From the NCBI RefSeq assembly GCF_051233685.1, contig NZ_JBAMMY010000291.1:1-14639 (forward strand): a stretch of 14,639 nt of DNA. The letters run 5' to 3'. Shown one piece after another: positions 1 to 6,279 of the stretch (the first letter of the stretch is position 1; every line of letters begins with the position of its first letter). The notes below the pieces were generated by a model. The model was not told the DNA's origin. It did no database searches and saw only the letters and a program-made list of their open reading frames with translations. This stretch comes from RPRI01 sp051233685 (GTDB lineage: Bacteria > Desulfobacterota > Desulfobacteria > Desulfobacterales > RPRI01). A program made the translations under genes and the position numbers.

Positions 1-242
1 ACCGAGATCACTATAGGACCGCTATCTACTTCCACTGTGGGGGGGTTTGATCTCTACCCAAAAAGGAAACCAAGTGCATTCCAGGTCATCACTGCATGAC
101 CGCTATATATAGGGGTCACCCACACAAATGTGCGAAGACCCATAATTCTTAATTCGAAATTCCTTGTTCGATATTCGTTTTTATTAACAAACTTGATAAA
201 ACAACTTAGCGCTTATGGGTTTTATACCCCGTCGGGAAAAGT
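1..242. other. Gene-free left edge with small hairpins and short repeats
   Basis: No credible coding frame was seen. A perfect 6-bp hairpin lies at 84-101 (GGTCAT, 6-nt loop, ATGACC). A second nested hairpin follows at about 113-141 (GGGTC and CACA arms pairing with TGTG and GACCC). The 9-mer GACCGCTAT occurs twice, about 80 bp apart. GAGATCA near position 4 is inverted as TGATCTC near 48. Two near-identical 10-mers, TTCGAAATTC (153-162) and TTCGATATTC (167-176), lie just before the DUF523 gene. I do not recognise the element. It could be the end of something that begins outside the window. Confidence 0.4.
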
Positions 243-737
243 ATGCATAAAATACTAGTGAGCGCCTGTCTTCTTGGAGAACAAACCAGCTATAACGGGC
301 TTGTTCTCCCTTTATCAGACAAGATTATAAATGAACTGAAATCAATATCGCTTATAATCCCTTTTTGTCCTGAAGTCGCAGGGGGCTTGCCTGTACCAAG
401 GCCACCTGCCGAAATATCCTGTAAAGACGGTTTTCTTGTTCTTGACCATAATACCGGTATAAAAACCGTAAACGGTTATGATGTTACAGCTTCATTTATT
501 AAAGGAGCGGAAAAAGCTCTTGAAACAGCAATAAGCAATAATATTATGGCGGCAGTATTAAAGGAAAACAGTCCTTCATGCGGCAGCACGTTCATCTATG
601 ACGGAACCTTTACAAAAACTCTCAAGCAGGGTAAAGGTGTTACAGCCGCTCTTTTCGAAAGAAACGGCATTAGTGTTTTCAGCGAAAAAACGATTGAAGA
701 CGCTTTACTTTTTATCAGAAATTTCGCTCGTAGTTAA
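243..737 (+). CDS. DUF523 family protein (TudS-like [4Fe-4S] desulfidase family)
   Basis: This is a 164-residue single-domain DUF523 protein. Family signatures are SACLLG (residues 7-12), YNG (17-19), CPEVAGGLPVPRPPAEI (42-58) and KENSPSCGS (107-115). The three cysteines expected to hold a [4Fe-4S] cluster are C9, C42 and C113. A characterised DUF523 member is TudS, a desulfidase that removes sulfur from thiouracil or 4-thiouridine monophosphate using such a cluster. Whether this copy acts on thiolated nucleotides is inference. It is cytoplasmic, with no signal peptide. The ATG at 243 is preceded by only a weak GGGA at 234-237. Its 3' end overlaps the convergent cyclophilin gene by 33 bp, and no terminator separates them. 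Confidence 0.9.
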   Translation: MHKILVSACLLGEQTSYNGLVLPLSDKIINELKSISLIIPFCPEVAGGLPVPRPPAEISCKDGFLVLDHNTGIKTVNGYDVTASFIKGAEKALETAISNNIMAAVLKENSPSCGSTFIYDGTFTKTLKQGKGVTAALFERNGISVFSEKTIEDALLFIRNFARS

Positions 738-1202
738 CTTCTCTATTTTATCACCCTGGCATATCTTATCCACAACATCCTGTCCTGATGTTACCTTCCC
801 GAATACTGTATGTCTTCCGTTTAAATGAGGCTGAGGACAATGAGTAATGAAAAACTGGCTTCCGTTTGTATTCGGTCCGGCATTTGCCATGGATATTACT
901 TTTGATTCATGTTTTAACGGATTATTTCTTAGCTCATCTTCAAATTTATATCCCGGGCCGCCCATTCCCGTGCCTGTAGGATCTCCGCCCTGGATCATAA
1001 AAGAATTTATCACTCTGTGAAAAACTATGCCATCATAATATCCCTGACCGGCTAAGAAAACGAAGTTGTTTACAGTTTTTGGAGCGTGTTGCGGATTAAG
1101 TTCAAGTTCAATAACACCTTTGCTTGTTTCCATAACTGCCTTATACATCTTTGTCGGATCAATTTGCATTTCAGGAGGGCTGTCCCATTGCAGTTTAGTC
1201 AT
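705..1202 (-). CDS. Cyclophilin-type peptidyl-prolyl cis-trans isomerase, cytoplasmic
   Basis: A 165-residue PPIase that catalyses cis-trans isomerisation of X-Pro bonds during protein folding. The cyclophilin core spans about residues 20-160. Visible active-site motifs are FHRVI (61-65, catalytic Arg63), FMIQGGDPTGTG (68-79) and the NTNGSQFFIT block (111-120). The tryptophan that makes human CypA cyclosporin-sensitive is replaced in the PHLNGRHTVFG segment, which begins at 125, by His126; bacterial cyclophilins also often lack that Trp. There is no signal peptide, so it should be cytosolic (PpiB-like rather than PpiA-like). The ATG at 1202 has a good ribosome binding site, AAGGTG, 5 nt upstream. 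Its C-terminal codons overlap the convergent DUF523 gene. Confidence 0.95.
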   Translation of the reverse strand: MTKLQWDSPPEMQIDPTKMYKAVMETSKGVIELELNPQHAPKTVNNFVFLAGQGYYDGIVFHRVINSFMIQGGDPTGTGMGGPGYKFEDELRNNPLKHESKVISMANAGPNTNGSQFFITHCPQPHLNGRHTVFGKVTSGQDVVDKICQGDKIEKLTTSEISDKK

Positions 1203-1594
1203 AATTCACCTTTTTTATTTTAGTTGGTTTGTTGATACCAGATTAACGGTTAAAAATACGGCCTTTCACCCTAAGCTTATCTGTTGGTGATTTTTTCACT
1301 TATCATGTTTTCCTGCTTTTTACAAAGCGCTTATGCTAAAAATCAATACCATGGTCATTATTCTATGAGAATTGATTTGCCGAAATTTCAGACAGGATTA
1401 ACAGGATGGGCAGGAGCTTTTTCGTGTCCTCAAACCACAAAACGAGTTTCTTATTGACATAATATATTAATTTATATACAATTCTACATATATTCAGATT
1501 GTTATCAAGGTATTGGTGTATTGGTTTTTTGACCGAAACAATCAAATCCTTTCAAAAATTATCGCAGAAATACAAGCGACCGGAACTCTGAAAT
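1203..1594. other. Gene-free stretch, no feature supported
   Basis: About 390 bp between the cyclophilin gene and the palindrome upstream of the methyltransferase gene. It is AT-rich. A 60-codon frame on the minus strand (1363-1545) has no ribosome binding site and no recognisable domain. Around 1388-1412 there is a short degenerate tandem motif (ACAGGATTA, ACAGGATGG, GCAGGA). I see no terminator or RNA gene. Confidence 0.4.
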
Positions 1595-1746
1595 ATTTTA
1601 AGGAGCCAGTTTCAAAACGTCCCATTCAGGCCGATCTCTGCATTGGGCTCAAATTTTAATACTCGAAATACAAAATGTATTCCTGTGGTTAAAATTTTCG
1701 CCCACCTTGACCAAACTGAAACGTTTGTGGCTCCAGGGAGTAAAAT
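1595..1746. repeat. Large imperfect palindrome (possible MITE-like element or structured leader)
   Basis: Arms pair in order from outside to inside. ATTTTA (1595-1600) pairs with TAAAAT (1741-1746), GGAGCCA (1602-1608) with TGGCTCC (1728-1734), and AAACGT (1615-1620) with ACGTTT (1721-1726). TTCAG (1625-1629) then pairs with CTGAA (1716-1720), TGGGC (1644-1648) with GCCCA (1700-1704), and AAATTTTAA (1651-1659) with TTAAAATTT (1689-1697). At the centre AATACA (1667-1672) pairs with TGTATT (1676-1681) around an AAA loop. The colinear arrangement of seven arms is unlikely by chance. The right arm ends three bases before the methyltransferase start codon and includes its ribosome binding site in an internal loop. 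It may be a miniature mobile element or a regulatory leader RNA. Confidence 0.6.
1736..1740 (+). promoter_or_regulatory. Ribosome binding site fixing the methyltransferase start
   Basis: GGGAG lies 8 nt before the ATG at 1749. The longer reading frame would begin at a TTG at 1707 with no ribosome binding site and inside the palindrome arm, so the ATG at 1749 is preferred. The site falls in an internal loop of the palindrome, between the TGGCTCC and TAAAAT arms. Confidence 0.65.
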
Positions 1747-1748
1747 TT

Positions 1749-2348
1749 ATGGATATTGATGAACCTAAACAAGTAAATGACCTTTGGGAAAATATATACC
1801 CATATATAGCTTTACAAATAATGGAAAGTTATCAGAGAAGCACCGGAGAAGTTTTGGAACTTGGCCCTTTTTCCGGTGGTATTTCAATTGGACTATTAAG
1901 ATTCTATCCGGAATTTAATATAACAATTGCAGATAGTTCAATAGAAGTGTTGCAATATTTAAAGCAGGAGATCTTAAATTCGGGACTCCTGCAAAAAATA
2001 AACTTTAAGCAGACAGAATTCAATCATCTTGACTTTGATGACCTTCAGTTCGATCTGGTAATTTTAAGAGGGGCCTTTTTCTTCTTAAATGAAAAGGATA
2101 ACTTTCTTGCAGAAATATTTCGCGTCTTAAAACATGGTGGAATTGCCTTTGTCGGTGGTGGATTCGGCAAAGATACCCCACAAAAATTTATAGACGAAAT
2201 TTCTGAAGAATCCCGCGAGTTGAACAACCGCCTTGGCAGGAAACGGATTAATATCCAACAATTGGAAACAATAGTGAAAGACTCCGGTTTAACGGATAAT
2301 TGCAAAATTGAAGAGCAAGGCGGGCTCTGGTTGATTGCCAGAAAATAG
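1749..2348 (+). CDS. Class I SAM-dependent methyltransferase
   Basis: A 199-residue Rossmann-fold methyltransferase that would transfer a methyl group from S-adenosylmethionine to an unidentified substrate. Numbered from the ATG at 1749, motif I is VLELGPFSGGIS (35-46), the glycine-rich SAM loop. The acidic motif II residue is Asp62 in ITIADSS. The post-I strand is FDLVILRGAF (101-110), followed by a motif III-like VLKHGGIAFVGGG segment (126-138). It resembles small-molecule methyltransferases of the Methyltransf_11/25 type, and the sequence gives no substrate. No signal peptide or membrane segment is seen. It is followed after 157 bp by the DUF1015 gene on the same strand, but the gap makes a tight operon uncertain. 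Confidence 0.85.
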   Translation: MDIDEPKQVNDLWENIYPYIALQIMESYQRSTGEVLELGPFSGGISIGLLRFYPEFNITIADSSIEVLQYLKQEILNSGLLQKINFKQTEFNHLDFDDLQFDLVILRGAFFFLNEKDNFLAEIFRVLKHGGIAFVGGGFGKDTPQKFIDEISEESRELNNRLGRKRINIQQLETIVKDSGLTDNCKIEEQGGLWLIARK

Positions 2349-2505
2349 CCCTACCCTTCTTATCTTGCCGGCATTTTATAAAACCTTTTACTTGAACTGT
2401 AAGAATCTTTCTAGTATCTGTTCTAAGTTATTTTTTGACATTAAATATAAAACTCTGTCTGAAACTATCAAATACGCAGAATAAATTAAAAAGGAAACAA
2501 ATAAA

Positions 2506-3831
2506 ATGGCAAACGTAATCCCTTTTAACGGGATTCTTTATAACCCAAAGAAAATAGACAGTTTAGCTGATGTTACCACACCTCCATATGATGTTATCAA
2601 CAAAGAAGAACAGGTATATTTTCATAACAGGCATCCTCAGAACATAATCCGTCTTATTCTGGGAAGTGAAACGAATGAAGATAATGAAGAAAACAATCGC
2701 TATACAAGGGCAGCTGGGTTTTTAAACAAATGGCTTTCCGAAGAAATACTTATTGCAGACAAAAGACCTGCTTTTTATCTGACTGCTATTGATTTTCCGG
2801 TTGAAGACAAAATATTCAGGCGTTTCGGACTTACAGCTCTTGTCGGTCTTGAACCTTTCGAAAAGGGAATCATTCTTCCACACGAAAAAACTTATTCAAA
2901 AACCAAGTCGGAACGACTTAAGCTTATTAAAGCCTGCCATGCCAATTTCAGCCCGATTTTTTCCCTGTATTCAGGCAAAATCGATGCTCTTAATGCTATG
3001 GAAATGAAAGCTCCCGAAATCCCTGCCGATTCCGATTTCATAGACGGCAAAGGTCATCGTCAGAGACTTTGGAAGATAAATGATACAATTATACAAAAAA
3101 GCATTTCATCAGCTTTTAATGATAAAATCCTTTATATTGCAGACGGACATCACCGGTATGAAACAGCACTCAACTACAGGGAATGGGTATCAAAAAATAA
3201 CCCTGATTTTTCGCCAACACATCCTGCCAATTTTATAATGATGTTTATCTGCAGCATGGAAGACCCGGGATTGATTATACTGCCGGCTCACCGTTTGTTA
3301 AGCGGTGTAGATAATCAGAATCTTTCCGGCTTTGTGCAAAAGGCTTCGGAGTATTTTGATATTACGGAAATTTTGGCAGGCAAAAACGATACTGAAAAAA
3401 CAAAAGATCTGTTCATCTCATCACTAAGGAAGGAAGAATTAAAAAACAAAATCGGGGTGATGCTGAAAAACAATAATAATTTTTATATTATATCTCCCAA
3501 ACCCGGTGTTATGAAGAAGCTTTTCGGCAATGAATTATCCGAATCCCTGATGGATCTTGATGTAACCATACTTACAAGACTGATTCTTACTGAAGTTCTC
3601 GGAATTGACCAGACAGGCCTGGATAATGAAAATCTTATTTCTTACTCAAGCTCCGATAAAGAAGCCATGGAAAATATAATTTCAGGCAAATACGATATGG
3701 CTTTTATTCTTAATCCCACAAAAATAGAACAGGTCCAGAAAGTCGCGGGTGAAGGCCTGATAATGCCGAGAAAATCAACTTATTTTTACCCCAAGGTTAT
3801 TACTGGCCAGGTTATGAACAAGCTTTTTTAA
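2506..3831 (+). CDS. DUF1015 family protein
   Basis: A 441-residue cytoplasmic protein covering the full DUF1015 (COG4198) family, whose function is unknown. Signature segments are PPYDVI (26-31), HEKTYSKTKSERLKL (126-140), NFSPIFSLY (147-155) and the hallmark IADGHHRYETAL (211-222), whose His, Arg and acidic residues look like a catalytic or ligand site. The family is common in anaerobic bacteria and is often annotated only as conserved hypothetical. The ATG at 2506 is preceded by AAGGAAAC at a suitable distance. It stands alone on the + strand. The convergent tauE-like gene lies downstream, and the hairpin between them is oriented for the other strand. Confidence 0.9.
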   Translation: MANVIPFNGILYNPKKIDSLADVTTPPYDVINKEEQVYFHNRHPQNIIRLILGSETNEDNEENNRYTRAAGFLNKWLSEEILIADKRPAFYLTAIDFPVEDKIFRRFGLTALVGLEPFEKGIILPHEKTYSKTKSERLKLIKACHANFSPIFSLYSGKIDALNAMEMKAPEIPADSDFIDGKGHRQRLWKINDTIIQKSISSAFNDKILYIADGHHRYETALNYREWVSKNNPDFSPTHPANFIMMFICSMEDPGLIILPAHRLLSGVDNQNLSGFVQKASEYFDITEILAGKNDTEKTKDLFISSLRKEELKNKIGVMLKNNNNFYIISPKPGVMKKLFGNELSESLMDLDVTILTRLILTEVLGIDQTGLDNENLISYSSSDKEAMENIISGKYDMAFILNPTKIEQVQKVAGEGLIMPRKSTYFYPKVITGQVMNKLF

Positions 3832-3879
3832 ATTTGGTGCAATAATTTTCTTGTTTCTTGTTGCCGTAAACAACTTCAC

Positions 3880-3919
3880 AAAAAAATAAGGCTTCTCCTT
3901 TGTAACAGGAGAAGCCTTA
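3880..3919 (-). terminator. Rho-independent terminator of the tauE-like gene
   Basis: A perfect 13-bp stem (3887-3899 with 3907-3919, inner arm AAGGCTTCTCCT) closes a 7-nt loop. On the minus strand it is followed directly by seven T residues (A-tract at 3880-3886 on the + strand). It lies about 60 bp past the stop of the permease gene. For the convergent DUF1015 gene the hairpin lacks a following T-tract, so it probably works mainly in the minus direction. Confidence 0.9.
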
Positions 3920-3980
3920 GAAAACCCCATCAGGGTGTGACTTGCCGAAACATTTTAATTCTTTGTTTAAGATTATTACA

Positions 3981-5045
3981 TTATGCTTTTCCGTAGCTTT
4001 CTTCCACTGTAAATCTCGGTGATCTTGCCTTCCACATACTTCCAAGAATGATTAATGCACCGACCACAAGCGCAAAACACATAATTATAAAGCTTACTTT
4101 CGACATCAGATCTATCTTGCCTGTATCTATAGACATCAGACCAAGCTGAGTCAAATACTTTGGTATTGCAAGAGCCCTGCTGATCGCAACAAGAAGCATA
4201 ATCGTACCCATTACAATTTTGATCATGTGGTCTTTTACATATGTTGTTCCTATCGCTCCCAACTGAACACCTAGAAGAGACCCTGCAAGAATAATCAATG
4301 TCAGACGGATATCGATCATTCCATGAATCGCCCAGTTCACTGAACCGCCAAGACCCATAACAAATGCTATAACAAGCTCAGTAGCAGATGCTATAATACT
4401 TGATGCTCCTATTACATATATCATTCCCGGCACTCCGATAAATCCGCCCACGGCAATTGTTGCCGCCAGCATGCCTGTTGCAAAGCCGACCGGTACAGTA
4501 AACCACAGGGAAATTCTTAGGTTTGCCTTTTTAAAATGAATCATTGGCGGAAGATTAATGGACTGGAGTTTCTGGGCAAGCCCGGTTACTTTCTCGACAC
4601 CGCCTGTTTTTGATATCTTCCATGCATCATAAAAAACATACCCTCCCACAAGCACAAGAATTACTACAAAAGATAAGCTTACATAAAGATTGGAACCGGC
4701 TTCTCCCCATTTATTGAGGATATAGTTCTGAATCTGAATACCGACCTGAACCCCTCCTATAGCCGAAGCTGCCATAACAAGTCCAAGCTTTATATCCACC
4801 TGGCCGTATTTGAACCGTTTGTATGCTCCCACCATGGCTTTGGGAAATTTATGACACATGTTGCTTGCAACAGCCACAGTTGCAGGCACTCCAAGGCTCA
4901 TCATTCCAGGGGTAAGGACAAATGCTCCTCCTGAACCTATAAAGCCGCTTACAAGCCCTCCTATAAAACCCACTATGAACAAAAACACTATCGACATAAT
5001 ATTCAAATCAATAAATTTTAAACTCTCCGCAGCCAGATCGTGCAT
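3981..5045 (-). CDS. TauE/SafE family anion (sulfite/organosulfonate) permease
   Basis: A 354-residue integral membrane protein with about eight or nine hydrophobic segments. It has the two-fold TauE/SafE architecture: a first half with GFIGSGGAFVLTPGMMSLGV (residues 35-54), and a second half with the related GFATGMLAATIAVGGFIGVP (187-206). The family moves sulfite, sulfoacetate, taurine-derived and similar anions across the inner membrane. The actual substrate here is unknown. The halves are joined by a hydrophilic loop at about 142-175. The ATG at 5045 has an excellent AGGAGG ribosome binding site 5 nt upstream. It is the last gene of the minus-strand group that starts with the Usp-like frame, 108 bp after the small membrane protein, with a hairpin in that gap and a strong terminator behind it. 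Confidence 0.92.
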   Translation of the reverse strand: MHDLAAESLKFIDLNIMSIVFLFIVGFIGGLVSGFIGSGGAFVLTPGMMSLGVPATVAVASNMCHKFPKAMVGAYKRFKYGQVDIKLGLVMAASAIGGVQVGIQIQNYILNKWGEAGSNLYVSLSFVVILVLVGGYVFYDAWKISKTGGVEKVTGLAQKLQSINLPPMIHFKKANLRISLWFTVPVGFATGMLAATIAVGGFIGVPGMIYVIGASSIIASATELVIAFVMGLGGSVNWAIHGMIDIRLTLIILAGSLLGVQLGAIGTTYVKDHMIKIVMGTIMLLVAISRALAIPKYLTQLGLMSIDTGKIDLMSKVSFIIMCFALVVGALIILGSMWKARSPRFTVEESYGKA

Positions 5046-5107
5046 ATTTCCTCCTCTGAATAATTTATTGCAATTTAATCAAAATAGATACTTCATAAGT
5101 TATTTAA

Positions 5108-5145
5108 TTGTTGAGTTGATAAGAAGAAGCTTATCAACTCAACAA
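5108..5145 (-). repeat. Perfect 16-bp inverted repeat between the small membrane protein gene and the tauE-like gene
   Basis: TTGTTGAGTTGATAAG (5108-5123) pairs perfectly with 5130-5145 around a 6-nt loop. It begins 8 nt after the stop codon of the small membrane protein gene. On the minus strand it is followed by TTAAATAA rather than a clean T-tract, so it looks like a leaky terminator, a processing site or an mRNA-stability hairpin that sets the ratio of the two products. On the + strand the following sequence is richer in T, but no + gene ends there. Confidence 0.75.
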
Positions 5146-5153
5146 CTGTTTTG

Positions 5154-5501
5154 TTATATCCTGTGAAACGGATTGATATATGCACGAGCCCGCGGTCTTT
5201 TTCTGGCTACCTTTTTAGTCTGCACATCATCCTGAACACTCTTTTCAATAGTTACAACTTTGACATCGGCACGAGCTGCTTCAATTCCCATAAGAGACCA
5301 AAAATTACTTGCAAATGCCCCATGAGCAAATGAAAAAGCAAAAACAGTCAGAATCGGCAACGCCGCATACCAGCCGCCTCTTGAGAAGTAGTTTGTTACT
5401 ATATCAGCATTTGTAAAAACCGCTGCGTAGAAGGCTACAGTTATTGCACCATAACCCAAAGTTTTACCTACAGGCTTCTTTTTATTAATTTCCTTTGCCA
5501 T
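5154..5501 (-). CDS. Small two-helix membrane protein, putative TauE partner (internal in-frame start)
   Basis: A 115-residue protein beginning MAKEINKKKPVGK at the ATG at 5501. Two hydrophobic segments (about 16-34 and 44-64) are joined by an NYFSRGGWYAALP loop. A conserved-looking HGAFASNFWSLMGIEA stretch follows, then a basic tail RKRPRARAYINPFHRI. The start is supported by an outstanding ribosome binding site (AAAGGAGGT, 6 nt upstream) although the reading frame is open far upstream. Its position directly before the tauE-like gene suggests a partner or regulator of that transporter. From memory, similar small proteins sit beside TauE genes in other sulfate reducers, but I could not check this. 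Function unknown. Confidence 0.8.
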   Translation of the reverse strand: MAKEINKKKPVGKTLGYGAITVAFYAAVFTNADIVTNYFSRGGWYAALPILTVFAFSFAHGAFASNFWSLMGIEAARADVKVVTIEKSVQDDVQTKKVARKRPRARAYINPFHRI

Positions 5502-5924
5502 TTTCTTACCTCCTTTTATATTTTTATTTAAAAAAACACTGAAAACCGGTATCGTAACTTTTGCAGCAATTTTTTCCTTGCTATCGTCAGATCCGGTTAT
5601 TACAAATCCTATTCTTTTTATTTCATGAATAATTTTTTCAACTATTACGCCTGCTTCACCAAATCGAAGTAAATAGCTATAGCCTACTCCGCCCGAAGCT
5701 GCCTTGATCTCAAATGATTTGTTAATTCTTTTTTCTGACTTATCGGATAGTTGAACCAGGTCATTACGAATAACACTTAATGCAAGAATGTCATAGTTAA
5801 GTCGTTTAGCTACTGAAACAGCATAATCAATTAAACTTTCTGAAAATAAGCCGTCTTCGCCAACTACCAGAATTTTTCTTCGTTCCTGTATTTTGCTGTT
5901 TTCCGAATCAGTTTTTGTATTCAC
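5154..5924 (-). CDS. Usp-like domain protein reading in frame into the small membrane protein
   Basis: The upstream half resembles a universal stress protein alpha/beta domain: strand RRKILVVGEDG, then LIDYAVSVAKRLNYDILALSV, and a C-terminal ITGSDD...VTIPVFSVF segment. The usual GxxGx9G(S/T) ATP-binding pattern is not visible, so it is probably of the non-nucleotide-binding type. There is no stop before the downstream membrane protein, so translation from upstream would give a Usp-membrane fusion of about 256 residues. The start is uncertain. The frame is open from a TTG at 6029, which has no ribosome binding site, and contains no ATG before 5501. The GTG at 5924 has a weak TAGG upstream and places the domain near the N terminus. 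Either a fusion plus an internally started short form are both made, or an ancestral stop was lost. Confidence 0.55.
   Translation of the reverse strand: MNTKTDSENSKIQERRKILVVGEDGLFSESLIDYAVSVAKRLNYDILALSVIRNDLVQLSDKSEKRINKSFEIKAASGGVGYSYLLRFGEAGVIVEKIIHEIKRIGFVITGSDDSKEKIAAKVTIPVFSVFLNKNIKGGKKMAKEINKKKPVGKTLGYGAITVAFYAAVFTNADIVTNYFSRGGWYAALPILTVFAFSFAHGAFASNFWSLMGIEAARADVKVVTIEKSVQDDVQTKKVARKRPRARAYINPFHRI
5508..5516 (-). promoter_or_regulatory. Strong internal ribosome binding site
   Basis: AAAGGAGGT on the minus strand, 6 nt before the ATG at 5501. It matches the 16S anti-Shine-Dalgarno sequence almost fully. Within the upstream frame it is read as Lys-Gly-Gly, so it decides that a separate 115-residue protein is made. 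Confidence 0.8.
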
Positions 5925-6029
5925 AAATAACCTAACCTTTTTATTATGATTTTGCACATAATCAGACAAAAAATGCTTTGTTCGTTTGATTTTTTTCACT
6001 TCAAGTATTGTGCCATAACTTAATATCAA

Positions 6030-6279
6030 TTATAACTACTTGTAATAATAATATATATAGTACATTCATTTTATCCTTTGTTTTTCAGCTCATATTGCAG
6101 TATGCAACATAAAATTCATAAAAGATATTTTACAATATAATATAAGGATGTTATGGATATGTTACATTGAGTGAACACCCGTTACGATATGCAACATATT
6201 ATTGATTGGAAACAGTTGCTATTGTCGATATTTTTCGATAAATAAAAAAAATATCTAATATTCAAGAAAGGATGGCATT
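6030..6279. promoter_or_regulatory. Divergent control region with repeated inverted sites
   Basis: This is a 250-bp AT-rich gap between the divergent Usp-like and lon-like genes. It carries two 15-bp inverted sites of form RTTRC-N5-GCAAC: ATTGCAGTATGCAAC at 6094-6108 and GTTACGATATGCAAC at 6181-6195. Both end in the same 11-mer TATGCAACATA, and the sites are 87 bp apart. A third related half-site, TATGTTACA (6158-6166), lies between them in the opposite orientation. A TATAAT-like box lies near 6132-6140, but its -35 match is poor. No convincing sigma-54 -24/-12 element was found. The layout suits a dimeric activator or repressor, perhaps the nearby response regulator. Confidence 0.55.

Noticed and set aside
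1363..1545. 60-codon minus-strand frame as a small gene
   Set aside because: No ribosome binding site and no recognisable domain; part of it reads through a degenerate ACAGGAT tandem motif, so it is probably a chance frame.
1707..1748. N-terminal extension of the methyltransferase from the TTG at 1707
   Set aside because: No ribosome binding site; the extension is encoded by the arm of the palindrome, and the ATG at 1749 has GGGAG at a proper distance.
2435..2451. TTGACA box upstream of the DUF1015 gene as a sigma-70 promoter
   Set aside because: The -35 hexamer is perfect, but no -10-like hexamer lies 16-18 bp downstream; the nearby TATAAA is far too close.
6207..6222. Sigma-54 promoter TTGGAAACAGTTGCT upstream of the receiver-Lon gene
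   Set aside because: The GG and GC doublets are separated by 8 nt instead of the required 10, so it does not fit the -24/-12 element.
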